Origin: Polynucleobacter sp. AP-Melu-500A-A1
GTDB lineage: Bacteria > Pseudomonadota > Gammaproteobacteria > Burkholderiales > Burkholderiaceae
DNA length: 64,000 bases
Direction of reading: 5' to 3'
Assembly (NCBI RefSeq): GCF_018882125.1
Contig: NZ_JACVOZ010000001.1
Coordinates: forward strand, 434,001-498,000
In this document: positions 18,059 to 26,431 of the stretch, piece after piece
How positions within the stretch are numbered: the first letter of the stretch is position 1
Layout of the letters: each line of letters begins with the position of its first letter
Notes under the pieces: generated by a model
The model's database searches: none
What the model saw: only the letters and a program-made list of their open reading frames with translations
What the model was told of the DNA's origin: nothing
Made by a program: the position numbers and the translations under genes

Positions 18059-18328
18059 ATGGCAATCGCCAAGAAAAAACCTGCTGCAAAAAAACCAGCT
18101 GCTAAGAAAAAAGTAGCTGCTAAGAAACCAGCTGCTAAAAAAGTAGCTAAGAAGAAGCCAGCTGCTAAAAAGCGTCCAGCTGCTAAAAAGCGTCCTGCTG
18201 CTAAGAAGCGTCCAGCTGCTAAAAAAGCTGCCGCTAAAAAGCCAGCCGCTAAGAAGCGTCCTGCTGCTAAGAAGCGTCCAGCTGCTAAAAAAGCTGCCGC
18301 TAAGAAGCGCGTAGCAAAAAAAAAGTAA
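18059..18328 (+). CDS. Histone H1-like Lys/Ala/Pro-rich DNA-binding protein (shortened frame)
   Basis: 89 residues from the ATG at 18059, chosen because AAGGA lies 8 bases upstream; the ATG at 18053 is too close to it. The sequence is made of KKPAAKK/KRPAAKK units, typical of the H1-like proteins of Burkholderiales (BpH1-type), which bind DNA non-specifically by charge. The frame ends at TAA directly after a run of nine As (18316-18324). Reading on in the -1 frame gives 42 more codons of the same style and a distinct tail, so the 89-residue product looks shortened by a frameshift, an assembly error, or regulated slippage. A near-identical 50-base block occurs twice with a 66-base period. Confidence 0.75.
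   Translation: MAIAKKKPAAKKPAAKKKVAAKKPAAKKVAKKKPAAKKRPAAKKRPAAKKRPAAKKAAAKKPAAKKRPAAKKRPAAKKAAAKKRVAKKK
18188..18303 (+). repeat. 66-base-period tandem repeat in the H1-like gene
   Basis: A 50-base block at 18188-18237 recurs identically at 18254-18303, a 22-codon period coding for KRPAAKKRPAAKKAAAKK-type units. Shorter 15-base KRPAA units repeat inside it. Such arrays gain or lose copies easily. Confidence 0.85.
18319..18325 (+). promoter_or_regulatory. dnaX-type slippery heptamer A AAA AAG before a stop codon
   Basis: In the zero frame the codons are AAA AAA AAG TAA, so A_AAA_AAG is in the right phase for -1 slippage and the next zero-frame codon is a stop. After slipping, reading continues GTA AGT AAG CCT into an open frame. 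Only a weak 5-bp hairpin (GGGCT 18351-18355 / AGCCC 18368-18372) lies downstream, further away than the usual 5-9 bases. Confidence 0.5.
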
Positions 18329-18453
18329 GTAAGCCTGCTGCGAAGAAAACGGGCTCTGCTGTAAAAAAGCCCGCGGCTAAGAAAGCTGCACCAGCGACTA
18401 GTGCGTTGAATCCAGCTGCTGCTTGGCCCTTCCCAACTGGCACACGTCCTTAA
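18325..18453 (+). pseudogene. -1 frame continuation of the H1-like gene (C-terminal tail)
   Basis: 42 codons in the -1 frame, ending at TAA 18451-18453. The product begins VSKPAAKKTGSAVKKPAAKK and ends ALNPAAAWPFPTGTRP. The repeat style matches the upstream protein, and the aromatic/proline tail recalls C-termini of H1-like proteins in related bacteria (from memory). With one more A in the homopolymer the whole gene would code for 131 residues. There is no start codon or ribosome site of its own, so this is part of the upstream gene and not a separate one. Confidence 0.75.
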
Positions 18454-18470
18454 TCAGACGGGTGTTACTC

Positions 18471-18499
18471 AAAGGGGTCTCTCACGAGACCCCTTTTTT
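18471..18499 (+). terminator. Intrinsic terminator after the H1-like gene
   Basis: Perfect 11-bp stem AAAGGGGTCTC / GAGACCCCTTT with a TCAC loop, followed by Ts. It lies 17 bases after the tail stop at 18453, which supports the longer product as the real gene end. On the other strand it may also serve the kinase gene. Confidence 0.88.
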
Positions 18500-18551
18500 A
18501 TTACCTCTTTTCCCCGAGAGGCTCTAAGTAGCCCAGACTCAGAGGTGGCGT

Positions 18552-19511
18552 TTAGAGACTAAAACCAAAGGCTGATTTAAATTGATTGCCTATCTCATCT
18601 TTACTGAATTGATGATTTTGTGGACCTTGATGGGTAATTTTGATTGATCCCATCAAACTCGCTAAGCGACCAGTAGTTTCCCAATCCATGCCATTTTCTA
18701 ATCCAAAGAGTAGGCCACCTCGAAATGCATCCCCACAGCCGGTAGGATCAATCACTTTTGCTGCTGGTACTGGCGGAATAGAAATACATTTACCTTCAAC
18801 GTAAATATCAGCACCTTCAGCACCTTTTGTAACGATCAATGCCTTAACGTGTTCCGCAACTTTAGCAAGGCTTAAGCCAGTTCTTTGGGAAAGCATCTCA
18901 CCTTCATAGTCATTGACTGCCAAATAACTAGCAATATCAACTAATTCTAGTAATTCAGGGCCATTGAACATTGGCAATCCTTGACCTGGATCGAATACAA
19001 ATGGAATGCCTGCCTCTGCAAGTTGGTGGCAGTGCTCCCACATTCCTTGACGACCATCAGGTGCAACGATGCCAAACTTGGCGGCGCCTTTTGCGTTTTT
19101 GCTACGCTCCGCTACTACTTCAGAGACTTGATTCAGGTGTGACTCATCCATGGCTCCTGGATGAAATGCCGTGATTTGGTTATTTGCTTGATCGGTTGTA
19201 ATCATGGCTTGCGCTGTAAATGCGTGATTAATTTGACGAATGTGACTCGCATCAATCTTCAGTTGCTTGAGACGATCCATGTAAGGAACTGCATCACCAC
19301 CAACGGTTGCCATGATGATCGGGTCACCACCCAAAAGATTCAGGTTATAGGCAATATTGCCAGCGCAGCCACCGAATTCTCGACGCATGGTGGGAACTAA
19401 AAAAGCCACATTCAGAATATGAATCTGCTCAGGCAAGATTTGATCGGCAAATTTGCCTTCAAAGTTCATGATGGTGTCGTAGGCGATAGAACCGCAAATC
19501 AAGCTGGCCAT
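18552..19511 (-). CDS. PfkB-family carbohydrate/nucleoside kinase
   Basis: 319 residues with the ribokinase/PfkB fold. An N-terminal GSIAYDTIMNFEGKF strand is followed by FGGCAGNIAYNLNLLGG (the first PfkB signature region) and, near the C-terminus, DPTGCGDAFRGG, which carries the catalytic Asp and anion hole. Members phosphorylate sugars, adenosine or related nucleosides with ATP. The sequence resembles the adenosine-kinase-like branch, but the substrate cannot be fixed. It stands just after the PrmA fusion on the same strand and may be read from its own promoter in the 47-base gap. Confidence 0.85.
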   Translation of the reverse strand: MASLICGSIAYDTIMNFEGKFADQILPEQIHILNVAFLVPTMRREFGGCAGNIAYNLNLLGGDPIIMATVGGDAVPYMDRLKQLKIDASHIRQINHAFTAQAMITTDQANNQITAFHPGAMDESHLNQVSEVVAERSKNAKGAAKFGIVAPDGRQGMWEHCHQLAEAGIPFVFDPGQGLPMFNGPELLELVDIASYLAVNDYEGEMLSQRTGLSLAKVAEHVKALIVTKGAEGADIYVEGKCISIPPVPAAKVIDPTGCGDAFRGGLLFGLENGMDWETTGRLASLMGSIKITHQGPQNHQFSKDEIGNQFKSAFGFSL

Positions 19512-19558
19512 AAATTACTTTCTGTAAGGGGTAGTGGGTTAAAGATTGGATTGGAGAA

Positions 19559-21079
19559 TTATTGAGGATAAAGAATGCGCACGCGATACCCTGCAGTATT
19601 TGCTGGCAGAGATACTGACAATTGGGTTTGAAAGACTTCCCCAGAAGGAGCGCCCTTGGTTGAAAAATTGGGGTGCGATTCTTGCCAAGCATTTGGCAAC
19701 CATTCTTTTGGTGTGAGCTGTATCGATTTCAGTTCAGATTCATCTGCATCTGTAAGTGAAATTTCTAAATTAGGTAATAAAACTGCGATTGCAAGACGAT
19801 TTTGTATTTCAACTTGGAGTAAAGATTGATTTGGAGCGTTTTTAAGCCCTTCTCGCGCGTTTTCAGGTGTAAGTGTGGCTGAAGTTATTTTCCATGCAGC
19901 AAAATCGCTTACAGGGCGATTAATGCAGCCCAGTGCGACACATAATTTTTGATCAACAGTGTTGAGCACTGAAAAAGTACCGACAGCAAGAGCGGAAGAT
20001 GTTCCATCAATGCGGGGTGCTAATGCCGGTAACAAAGTATTTCTTGAGAGGTGTTCGCCAAAGACTAGTAGCAGCATTAAAAAACTACCCAGCAGAATTA
20101 ATTTAAGGCTTTTTTTTTGAGGCAGCGTAGAAACTGGCCGCTCCTTACCCTCTGTTAGGGTGCCATGTAAGCAAACCCAGCCTTCACTCTCCTTCCAGAC
20201 GGATAGTTCGAGCCATTGGCTATAGGTAGCGATGACTTCATCTGCTTGACGTGCGAGCACCCCTGACAAAACAATTTCACCACCAAGGCGTATTTTATTC
20301 ACGAGGGCAGGCGCAAGTACTTGTAATGGATTAGCCAAAATATTAGCCATCACAATGTCGTATTTGGTTTCAGCGGCCAACTCTGAGGCATCTTCGTTCG
20401 GCAATACAAAACGAATCACAGTATTGTTAATCTCAGCATTACTGCGTGCTGCAACCATAGCCTGAGGATCAATATCAGTTCCAACCACAGGCTGAGCACC
20501 CAGTTTTGCTGCTGCAATTGCAAGAATTCCGGATCCACAACCGTAATCAAGCAGACTTAGGTTCTGTAAACCGCGATGTTGTTCTAACCAAAGCAGGCAT
20601 AAGTGAGTGGTGGGATGGCTTCCTGTGCCAAAAGCGAGGCCTGGATCTACCGCTAAACAAATCGCCTTGGGATCAGAGGGTGCTTCGTGCCAAGAAGGCA
20701 CCACCCAAATACGCTCACCAATTTGAATGGGCGCAAACTGACTTTGGGTTAAGCGAACCCAGTCCTGATCTTCTACAATTTTTTCTTCCGGCGCGGAAAG
20801 ATGAAATCCTACCTCCTTGAGAGAGGCAAGTAACTCAACTATGAAGTCAGGGCTTCCTGAAGTATCCATTGCAGGATTAAAGAGTGCTGTTACTAAAGAA
20901 CGCTCCCAAGCCTGAACTTCTGGAGAAAGACCAGGCTCTCCGTAGAGTGGGTTCTCGTCATAGCCTCCAGAAGCAGCATCTTCAACCGTAACCGAGAGCG
21001 CACCCAAATCAATCAGTGCATCACCTAAGGGTTCGGCAGTTTCAGCAACTACCGTAAAAACGAGCTCACGATATGACAT
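19559..21079 (-). CDS. prmA: Ribosomal protein L11 methyltransferase PrmA fused to a C-terminal DUF3426-type membrane domain
   Basis: 506 residues in one frame. Residues 1-309 are a complete PrmA: DPGLAFGTGSHPTT (145-158), the SAM-binding motif LLDYGCGSGILAIA (GCGSG 180-184) and NILANPL (246-252). It trimethylates ribosomal protein L11. PrmA normally ends here at about 300 residues. In this gene a short linker leads to a hydrophobic helix (LKLILLGSFLMLLLVFG, 325-341), then about 165 residues resembling the DUF3426 region, usually encoded by the next gene as a zinc-ribbon/DUF3426 protein. No zinc ribbon is present. The fused product would anchor the methyltransferase to the inner membrane. It follows accC by 16 bases. 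Confidence 0.88.
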   Translation of the reverse strand: MSYRELVFTVVAETAEPLGDALIDLGALSVTVEDAASGGYDENPLYGEPGLSPEVQAWERSLVTALFNPAMDTSGSPDFIVELLASLKEVGFHLSAPEEKIVEDQDWVRLTQSQFAPIQIGERIWVVPSWHEAPSDPKAICLAVDPGLAFGTGSHPTTHLCLLWLEQHRGLQNLSLLDYGCGSGILAIAAAKLGAQPVVGTDIDPQAMVAARSNAEINNTVIRFVLPNEDASELAAETKYDIVMANILANPLQVLAPALVNKIRLGGEIVLSGVLARQADEVIATYSQWLELSVWKESEGWVCLHGTLTEGKERPVSTLPQKKSLKLILLGSFLMLLLVFGEHLSRNTLLPALAPRIDGTSSALAVGTFSVLNTVDQKLCVALGCINRPVSDFAAWKITSATLTPENAREGLKNAPNQSLLQVEIQNRLAIAVLLPNLEISLTDADESELKSIQLTPKEWLPNAWQESHPNFSTKGAPSGEVFQTQLSVSLPANTAGYRVRILYPQ

Positions 21080-21095
21080 GAAGAACCCGTATCAA

Positions 21096-22460
21096 TTAGG
21101 ATTTTCCGCGGCTTGCGGCTTGTTCTTCTAGACGATGTTCCAGGTAGTGAATGCTCGTGCCACCTTCTATGAAGTTAGGATCGAGCATTAACTCACGGTG
21201 CAGAGGTACGTTTGTCGTAATTCCGTCAATCACCATTTCAGAGAGGGCAATTTGCATCCGTCGAATCGCTTGTTCACGAGTATTGCCGTAAGAAATCAAT
21301 TTACCGATCATCGAGTCATAGTTCGAGGGAACCACGTAGCCACTATAGGCGTGAGAATCAACACGTATTCCGGGGCCACCTGGCATGTGGAATGAGCCAA
21401 TTTTGCCTGGGCTTGGTGTGAACTTAAAAGGATCTTCTGCATTTAAGCGGCACTCAATGGCGTGACCACGAAAGACAATGTCTTTTTGGCGGTAGCTTAA
21501 TTTGAGACCAGCGGCAATTCGAATTTGTTCTTGAACGATATCGACACCAGTAATCATTTCGGTTACGGGATGCTCAACCTGAACCCGGGTATTCATCTCA
21601 ATGAAGAAAAATTCATTGTTTTCATAAAGGAACTCAAACGTTCCAGCACCACGATAAGCAATTTTGCGGCAAGCTTCGGCGCAGCGTTCGCCAATCTTAG
21701 CAATTAAGCGACGATCTATACCTGGTGCTGGTGCTTCCTCGATGACTTTTTGGTGACGGCGCTGCATTGAGCAATCACGTTCGCCAAGCCAAATAGCATT
21801 GCCATGGGTATCAGCCAAAATTTGAATTTCTACGTGGCGTGGCTTTTCTAAAAACTTCTCCATATAGACTTGTGGGTTTCCAAACGCGCGACCTGCTTCT
21901 TCTTTGGTCATGTTCACCGCATTGAGAAGGGCAGCTTCGGTATGAACAACGCGCATGCCACGACCACCACCACCACCCGCAGCTTTAATGATTACTGGAT
22001 AACCAACACGTTTAGCAGTTGCAATAATTTCTTTTGGGTCGTCTGGTAATGCACCTTCAGATCCTGGTACGCAAGGTACTCCCGCTTTAATCATGGCGCG
22101 TTTAGCAGAAACTTTGTCACCCATCAAACGAATAGATGCTGCCGTGGGGCCAATGAAGGCAAATCCAGATTTTTCAACGCGTTCAGCAAAGTCAGCGTTT
22201 TCAGAAAGGAATCCGTAACCAGGATGAATGGCTTCTGCATCTGTTACTTCAGCTGCAGAAATAATTGCTGGCATATTGAGGTAACTCAATGGTGATGGCG
22301 CTGGGCCAATACACACCGCTTCATCCGCTAGCTTTACGTACTTAGCTTCTTTATCAGCAGTCGAGTACACCACGACAGTTTTTATTCCTAACTCGCGGCA
22401 CGCTCGTTGGATACGGAGAGCAATTTCCCCCCGATTGGCAATCAAAATCTTATCGAACAT
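21096..22460 (-). CDS. accC: Biotin carboxylase subunit of acetyl-CoA carboxylase
   Basis: 454 residues with the ATP-grasp fold. It starts [20 protein letters not shown], has the glycine-rich ATP loop GGGGGRGMR, the KVIEEAPAP segment and [14 protein letters not shown] with the catalytic residues near the carboxyl site. It carboxylates the biotin of AccB using bicarbonate and ATP in the first committed step of fatty-acid synthesis. It lies 48 bases downstream of accB on the same strand, in the standard accBC order, and is followed by prmA. Confidence 0.97.
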   Translation of the reverse strand: MFDKILIANRGEIALRIQRACRELGIKTVVVYSTADKEAKYVKLADEAVCIGPAPSPLSYLNMPAIISAAEVTDAEAIHPGYGFLSENADFAERVEKSGFAFIGPTAASIRLMGDKVSAKRAMIKAGVPCVPGSEGALPDDPKEIIATAKRVGYPVIIKAAGGGGGRGMRVVHTEAALLNAVNMTKEEAGRAFGNPQVYMEKFLEKPRHVEIQILADTHGNAIWLGERDCSMQRRHQKVIEEAPAPGIDRRLIAKIGERCAEACRKIAYRGAGTFEFLYENNEFFFIEMNTRVQVEHPVTEMITGVDIVQEQIRIAAGLKLSYRQKDIVFRGHAIECRLNAEDPFKFTPSPGKIGSFHMPGGPGIRVDSHAYSGYVVPSNYDSMIGKLISYGNTREQAIRRMQIALSEMVIDGITTNVPLHRELMLDPNFIEGGTSIHYLEHRLEEQAASRGKS

Positions 22461-22508
22461 GTCGGCTTTGAGTTAGGTGGTAGTGGATTGCAAAAACGTG
22501 CAGAATAA

Positions 22509-22961
22509 TTAAGCGATGATGAAAAGTGGCTGGTCAAATTCAACGCCTTGACCGTTTTCGCAAAAAATCTGCTTAATCACACCATCTTTTTCAGATTCAA
22601 TTTCATTGAGTAACTTCATGGCTTCAATGATGCAAAGCGTTTGACCAACCTTCACAATATCACCGACATTTACAAAATTTGGCGACTCAGGATTAGGGGC
22701 GCGGTAGAAAGTTCCCACCATTGGTGAGCGAGCAACAAAACCTGTTTCCACTGGCTCTTCGGCAAGGACAGGAGTAATAGGCATAGGCGCAGCTTGCATT
22801 ACTTGGGCTGACGCCGGATTTGTATTCACCATTTGACCAGCAGGCGACGCTGAACCAGTATTGACAATACGCACACGGTCTTCACCCTCATTTACTTCTA
22901 ACTCAGAAATGCCTGATTCAGAAACTAGGTCGATCAAGGTTTTTAGTTTTCTCAGATCCAT
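22509..22961 (-). CDS. accB: Biotin carboxyl carrier protein of acetyl-CoA carboxylase
   Basis: 150 residues. An N-terminal helical segment (MDLRKLKTLIDLVSESGI), a Pro/Ala/Met-rich linker (about 40-72) and the biotinyl domain with EAMKL, where Lys116 is biotinylated. The APNPESPNFVNVG 'thumb' segment seen in AccB proteins is present. It works with accC immediately downstream. aroQ lies 37 bases upstream on the same strand, a common accB neighbour in betaproteobacteria. Confidence 0.97.
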   Translation of the reverse strand: MDLRKLKTLIDLVSESGISELEVNEGEDRVRIVNTGSASPAGQMVNTNPASAQVMQAAPMPITPVLAEEPVETGFVARSPMVGTFYRAPNPESPNFVNVGDIVKVGQTLCIIEAMKLLNEIESEKDGVIKQIFCENGQGVEFDQPLFIIA

Positions 22962-22998
22962 ATGAGTACTTCCTCTCTTGTAATTCTATAAATGAAGC

Positions 22999-23448
22999 TT
23001 ATTTTTGTAAGCGAGTAATAGCCGCTTGAAGGGCTAATTCATAGCCAATAGCACCCAGACCACAAATCACACCAGTGGCAATGTCTGATAAATAGGAGTG
23101 CTTGCGAAATTCTTCGCGCTGATGAATATTAGAAAGATGGATTTCCGTAAATGGAATAGCGACACCAGCTAAAACATCACGTAAGGCTACGCTGGTATGG
23201 GTAAATGCTCCTGGGTTGATGATGATGAAATCAACCCCATCCTGTTTGGCCTTTTGAATGCGATCGATTAATTCACCTTCGTGGTTACTTTGGTAGGTAT
23301 CAAGCTCTACTGAATGGGCTTTTGCAAGCTCACCAAGTTTTTTGTGGATATCTTCTAAAGTTGTTTTTCCATAAACCTCTGGTTCACGGGTGCCCAATAA
23401 ATTGAGATTTGGGCCCTGAATAACGAGAATTGAAGCTTTTTTCGACAT
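22999..23448 (-). CDS. aroQ: 3-dehydroquinate dehydratase, type II
   Basis: 149 residues. The motif [16 protein letters not shown] contains the catalytic Tyr26, and NPGAFTHTS and [14 protein letters not shown] carry the substrate-binding residues of the dodecameric type II enzyme. It dehydrates 3-dehydroquinate in the shikimate pathway; aroE is also in this window. It is preceded by a 241-base gap that probably holds the promoter for aroQ-accB-accC: on the minus strand TATACT (23571-23576) is a candidate -10 without a good -35. Confidence 0.95.
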   Translation of the reverse strand: MSKKASILVIQGPNLNLLGTREPEVYGKTTLEDIHKKLGELAKAHSVELDTYQSNHEGELIDRIQKAKQDGVDFIIINPGAFTHTSVALRDVLAGVAIPFTEIHLSNIHQREEFRKHSYLSDIATGVICGLGAIGYELALQAAITRLQK

Positions 23449-23689
23449 AGTTCCCTAGTTTTAGAGGCAGTTAAGTATCAATTGCTAAATTCGGCTTTTG
23501 ACTACAAATGCATCCTGGATGAATTTGATAGTTCATTCCATGAGGGGGAAAGTATACCCGCTTAGGGATTTGATAAGGCTAAAAAATACCCATTTTTAGT
23601 ACTACATATTGAAAATTAAGGGGTTAGAAGGCAGTTTTCCTTGGCAAAAAAGGAAAAAGCCAAGTAATAATAAGAGTATCCAAAATTGC

Positions 23690-24217
23690 TTATAAAGCTG
23701 TTTTAATCGCTTTTCTGAGCTCTTCTTCGCTTATCTTTCCTAATTTACTAAATACCGCTTTGCCTTTGGAATTGATGATGATCGTGTAGGGAAGAGCACC
23801 TTGAGTATTTCCCAGCTGTTTGGAAAGGTTGCTGCCCTCAAGTCCACCGATCACAATGGGGTAAGAAACGGAGGTACTTTTAAGAAATTCACGAATATTA
23901 GAGGGCGAATCAATGCCAATGCCGACAATTAAGACATTTTGCTGCAAAAAGTCTTTCTGTAACAAGTCTAAAGTAGGCATTTCCTCAACACAAGGGGGAC
24001 ACCAGGAGGCCCAAAAGTTCACTACCAGGATTTTCCCTTGCCAATCTGCAGAATTAACTGATTTACCATCTGGCGTTTGCCAAGAATTAGCAAAAAAAGC
24101 TTTTACGGCAGGGTCGCTAGCAAGTCCTACTTTGGAAATCCATTGGGAGCTAAAGACGCCAGCCAAAAGTGCCAAAAGGCTAATTAGGCTGATTATCAGC
24201 CACTGTCTTCGGTTCAC
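23690..24217 (-). CDS. TlpA/ResA-family periplasmic thioredoxin
   Basis: 175 residues beginning at a GTG with a strong AAGGAG ribosome site. One N-terminal helix (about 7-24) anchors it or serves as signal. The thioredoxin fold carries the redox motif WASWCPPCVEEMP (Cys73, Cys76) and a cis-proline segment ALPYTIIINSKG. Such proteins reduce disulfides in the periplasm, for example during cytochrome c maturation. The precise partner is unknown. It is divergent from mpl with 26 bases between starts, so the two genes probably share a control region. Confidence 0.87.
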   Translation of the reverse strand: MNRRQWLIISLISLLALLAGVFSSQWISKVGLASDPAVKAFFANSWQTPDGKSVNSADWQGKILVVNFWASWCPPCVEEMPTLDLLQKDFLQQNVLIVGIGIDSPSNIREFLKSTSVSYPIVIGGLEGSNLSKQLGNTQGALPYTIIINSKGKAVFSKLGKISEEELRKAIKTAL

Positions 24218-24243
24218 TGCTACTCCTTCGCTAAAATTCGCAG

Positions 24244-25641
24244 ATGCATATACATATCCTCGGCATTTGCGGCACCTTCATGGGCGGCATTGCCGCAATC
24301 GCTCGTCAGGCTGGACATCGCGTTACAGGCTGCGATGCCAACGTGTATCCACCAATGAGTACGCAACTCCAAGTTCAGGGCATTGAACTCATTGAGGGAT
24401 TTTCTCCTGATCAATTATCCCAGTTTGAGACGATGCCCGATTTATTTGTGATCGGCAATGTGGTTTCTCGTGGCAATCCTTTGATGGAGGCTATTCTCAA
24501 TCAAGGTCTTCCCTATATTTCTGGTCCGCAATGGTTAGGTGAACAGGTTCTATACGGCAAGCATGTATTAGCAGTTGCAGGCACTCATGGGAAAACAACC
24601 ACTTCAGCAATGCTCACTTGGATTTTGGAATTCAATGGATACCAGCCCGGCTATTTAATTGGCGGTGTGCCACTCAATTTCACGGTGTCTGCACACTTGG
24701 GTGAAGGTAAATATTTTGTGATTGAAGCAGATGAATACGACACTGCTTTTTTTGATAAGCGTAGTAAGTTTGTGCACTACAGACCCCGAACTGCATTACT
24801 CAATAATTTAGAGTTTGATCACGCTGATATCTTTGCTGATCTTGCCGCAATTGAAACGCAATTTCACCATTTGGTCCGTACTGTTCCAGGCGATGGTTTA
24901 TTGGTGGTGAATGGCGAGGAGCCAGCTCTGGAGCGGGTTGTGACGCGCGGAGCTTGGGCTCCTGTAGAGCGCTTTGGGCAAGATTTAAATAACGAATGGT
25001 CTCTCATTACGCAAGAGGCTGATGGTTTCATTGTTCGACAGTCTGGCAAAGAAGTGGCTACAGTAAAGTGGGCTCGTGACTCTGGTGTCATGGGTAGACA
25101 TAATCAGCTAAATGCCTTAGCTGCTATCGCTGCTGCAAATCATATTGGTATATCACCAGAAAAAGCGGCGCATGCTTTAGCGGTGTTTAGAAATGTGAAA
25201 CGTCGCCTAGAAACGATTGGGGTAGCGAATGACATTACGGTTTATGACGACTTTGCACATCATCCTACTGCCATTACCACCACTCTTGATGGATTGCGTC
25301 GTCGTGTAGGCAAGTCTCGTATCTTGGCGGTATTAGAGCCACGCTCCAATACGATGAAATTGGGAGTAATGAAAGCACAACTTCCTGCCAGCCTGGAAGC
25401 AGCAGACAACATTTTTGCTTATGGGGCTAGCTCAGGTAAAGAATCTTTGGGCTGGGATTTAGATAAGGTACTGGCGCCCTTAAATAGCCAAAACCTAAGC
25501 AGAGCTAAAGCATTTGATGATTTAAATGCTTTAGTAGAGGCTATAGCTCAGGAGGCCAAGCCAGGAGACCATATTTTGGTGATGAGTAATGGTGGCTTTG
25601 GTGGGGTGCATCAAAAAATACTGAAAGCCCTTGCGGTATAA
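24244..25641 (+). CDS. mpl: UDP-N-acetylmuramate:L-alanyl-gamma-D-glutamyl-meso-diaminopimelate ligase
   Basis: 465 residues, Mur ligase fold. It starts MHIHILGICGTFMGGIAAIAR, the Mpl-specific N-terminus, and has the ATP loop AGTHGKTTTSAM and a central VIEADEYDTAFFDKRSKF segment. The C-terminal domain has YDDFAHHPTAI and LEPRSNTMK. Mpl reattaches recovered tripeptide to UDP-MurNAc in cell-wall recycling, downstream of AmpD (also in this window). The FabG-like gene follows after 53 bases. Confidence 0.95.
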   Translation: MHIHILGICGTFMGGIAAIARQAGHRVTGCDANVYPPMSTQLQVQGIELIEGFSPDQLSQFETMPDLFVIGNVVSRGNPLMEAILNQGLPYISGPQWLGEQVLYGKHVLAVAGTHGKTTTSAMLTWILEFNGYQPGYLIGGVPLNFTVSAHLGEGKYFVIEADEYDTAFFDKRSKFVHYRPRTALLNNLEFDHADIFADLAAIETQFHHLVRTVPGDGLLVVNGEEPALERVVTRGAWAPVERFGQDLNNEWSLITQEADGFIVRQSGKEVATVKWARDSGVMGRHNQLNALAAIAAANHIGISPEKAAHALAVFRNVKRRLETIGVANDITVYDDFAHHPTAITTTLDGLRRRVGKSRILAVLEPRSNTMKLGVMKAQLPASLEAADNIFAYGASSGKESLGWDLDKVLAPLNSQNLSRAKAFDDLNALVEAIAQEAKPGDHILVMSNGGFGGVHQKILKALAV

Positions 25642-25694
25642 ATTGCTATTAAGCAATAGATTGCGTAGAAACAGTTAAAACAAGAAAGAAATAA

Positions 25695-26429
25695 ATGGGC
25701 AATAGATTAAAAGATCAAGTAGCAATCATTACTGGTGCAGCTAAGGGCATTGGCTTTGCAACGGCGAAGCGTTTCGCAGAAGAGGGTGCGAAGGTCATGA
25801 TTGCCGACATGAATCTAGAGGCTGTTATAGGCGCTGCTGCACAAATTCCCAATGCTGAGCCCTACGAGATGAATGTTACTAATCGCGCCAGCATTCAGAC
25901 GGTAGTCGATCAAGTGATGCAAAAACATGGACGTATTGATATCTTGATTAACAATGCCGGTATCACAAAGGATGCACGTCTGATCAAAATGACAGAGGCG
26001 CAGTTTGATACCGTGATTGATGTGAATCTCAAGGGGGTGTTTAATTGCACTCAACTGGTTGTTCCGCATATGCTCGAGGCTGGCTCTGGTGCTGTGGTGA
26101 ACGCATCTAGCGTTGTGGGGATCTATGGAAATTTTGGACAAACCAATTACTCAGCAACCAAATTTGGTGTGATTGGGTTTACGAAAACTTGGGCGCGTGA
26201 ATTGGGCCCCAAAGGCATTCGGGTGAATGCAGTTTGTCCTGGCTTTATTGCCACAGAGATGGTTAAGGCTATGCCGGAAAATATTTTGCAAGATATTGAG
26301 CGACGCAGTTGGCTTGGGCGCTTGGGTACACCAGAAGAAATGGCGAATGTATACTTATTTCTAGCGAGCGATGAAGCAAGTTATGTCAACGGAGTGGCAT
26401 TGGAAGCGAGTGGCGGGATCTCCCTCTAA
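25695..26429 (+). CDS. Short-chain dehydrogenase, 3-oxoacyl-ACP reductase FabG-like
   Basis: 244 residues, classical SDR. Cofactor loop TGAAKGIG (13-20), NNAG (86-89) and the catalytic triad Ser139, Tyr152, Lys156 (YSATK). The close match to FabG/PhaB length and to [16 protein letters not shown] supports an NADPH-dependent 3-oxoacyl reductase. Its position away from other fab genes means it could be an extra paralogue acting on acyl-CoA or another ketone. It is followed after 2 bases by the RNB ribonuclease gene, so the two are likely co-translated. Confidence 0.85.
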   Translation: MGNRLKDQVAIITGAAKGIGFATAKRFAEEGAKVMIADMNLEAVIGAAAQIPNAEPYEMNVTNRASIQTVVDQVMQKHGRIDILINNAGITKDARLIKMTEAQFDTVIDVNLKGVFNCTQLVVPHMLEAGSGAVVNASSVVGIYGNFGQTNYSATKFGVIGFTKTWARELGPKGIRVNAVCPGFIATEMVKAMPENILQDIERRSWLGRLGTPEEMANVYLFLASDEASYVNGVALEASGGISL

Positions 26430-26431
26430 GT

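Noticed and set aside
23640..23664. Hairpin CTTGGC...GCCAAG between aroQ and the TlpA gene
   Set aside because: 13-base loop and no T run on either strand; not convincing as a terminator or riboswitch.
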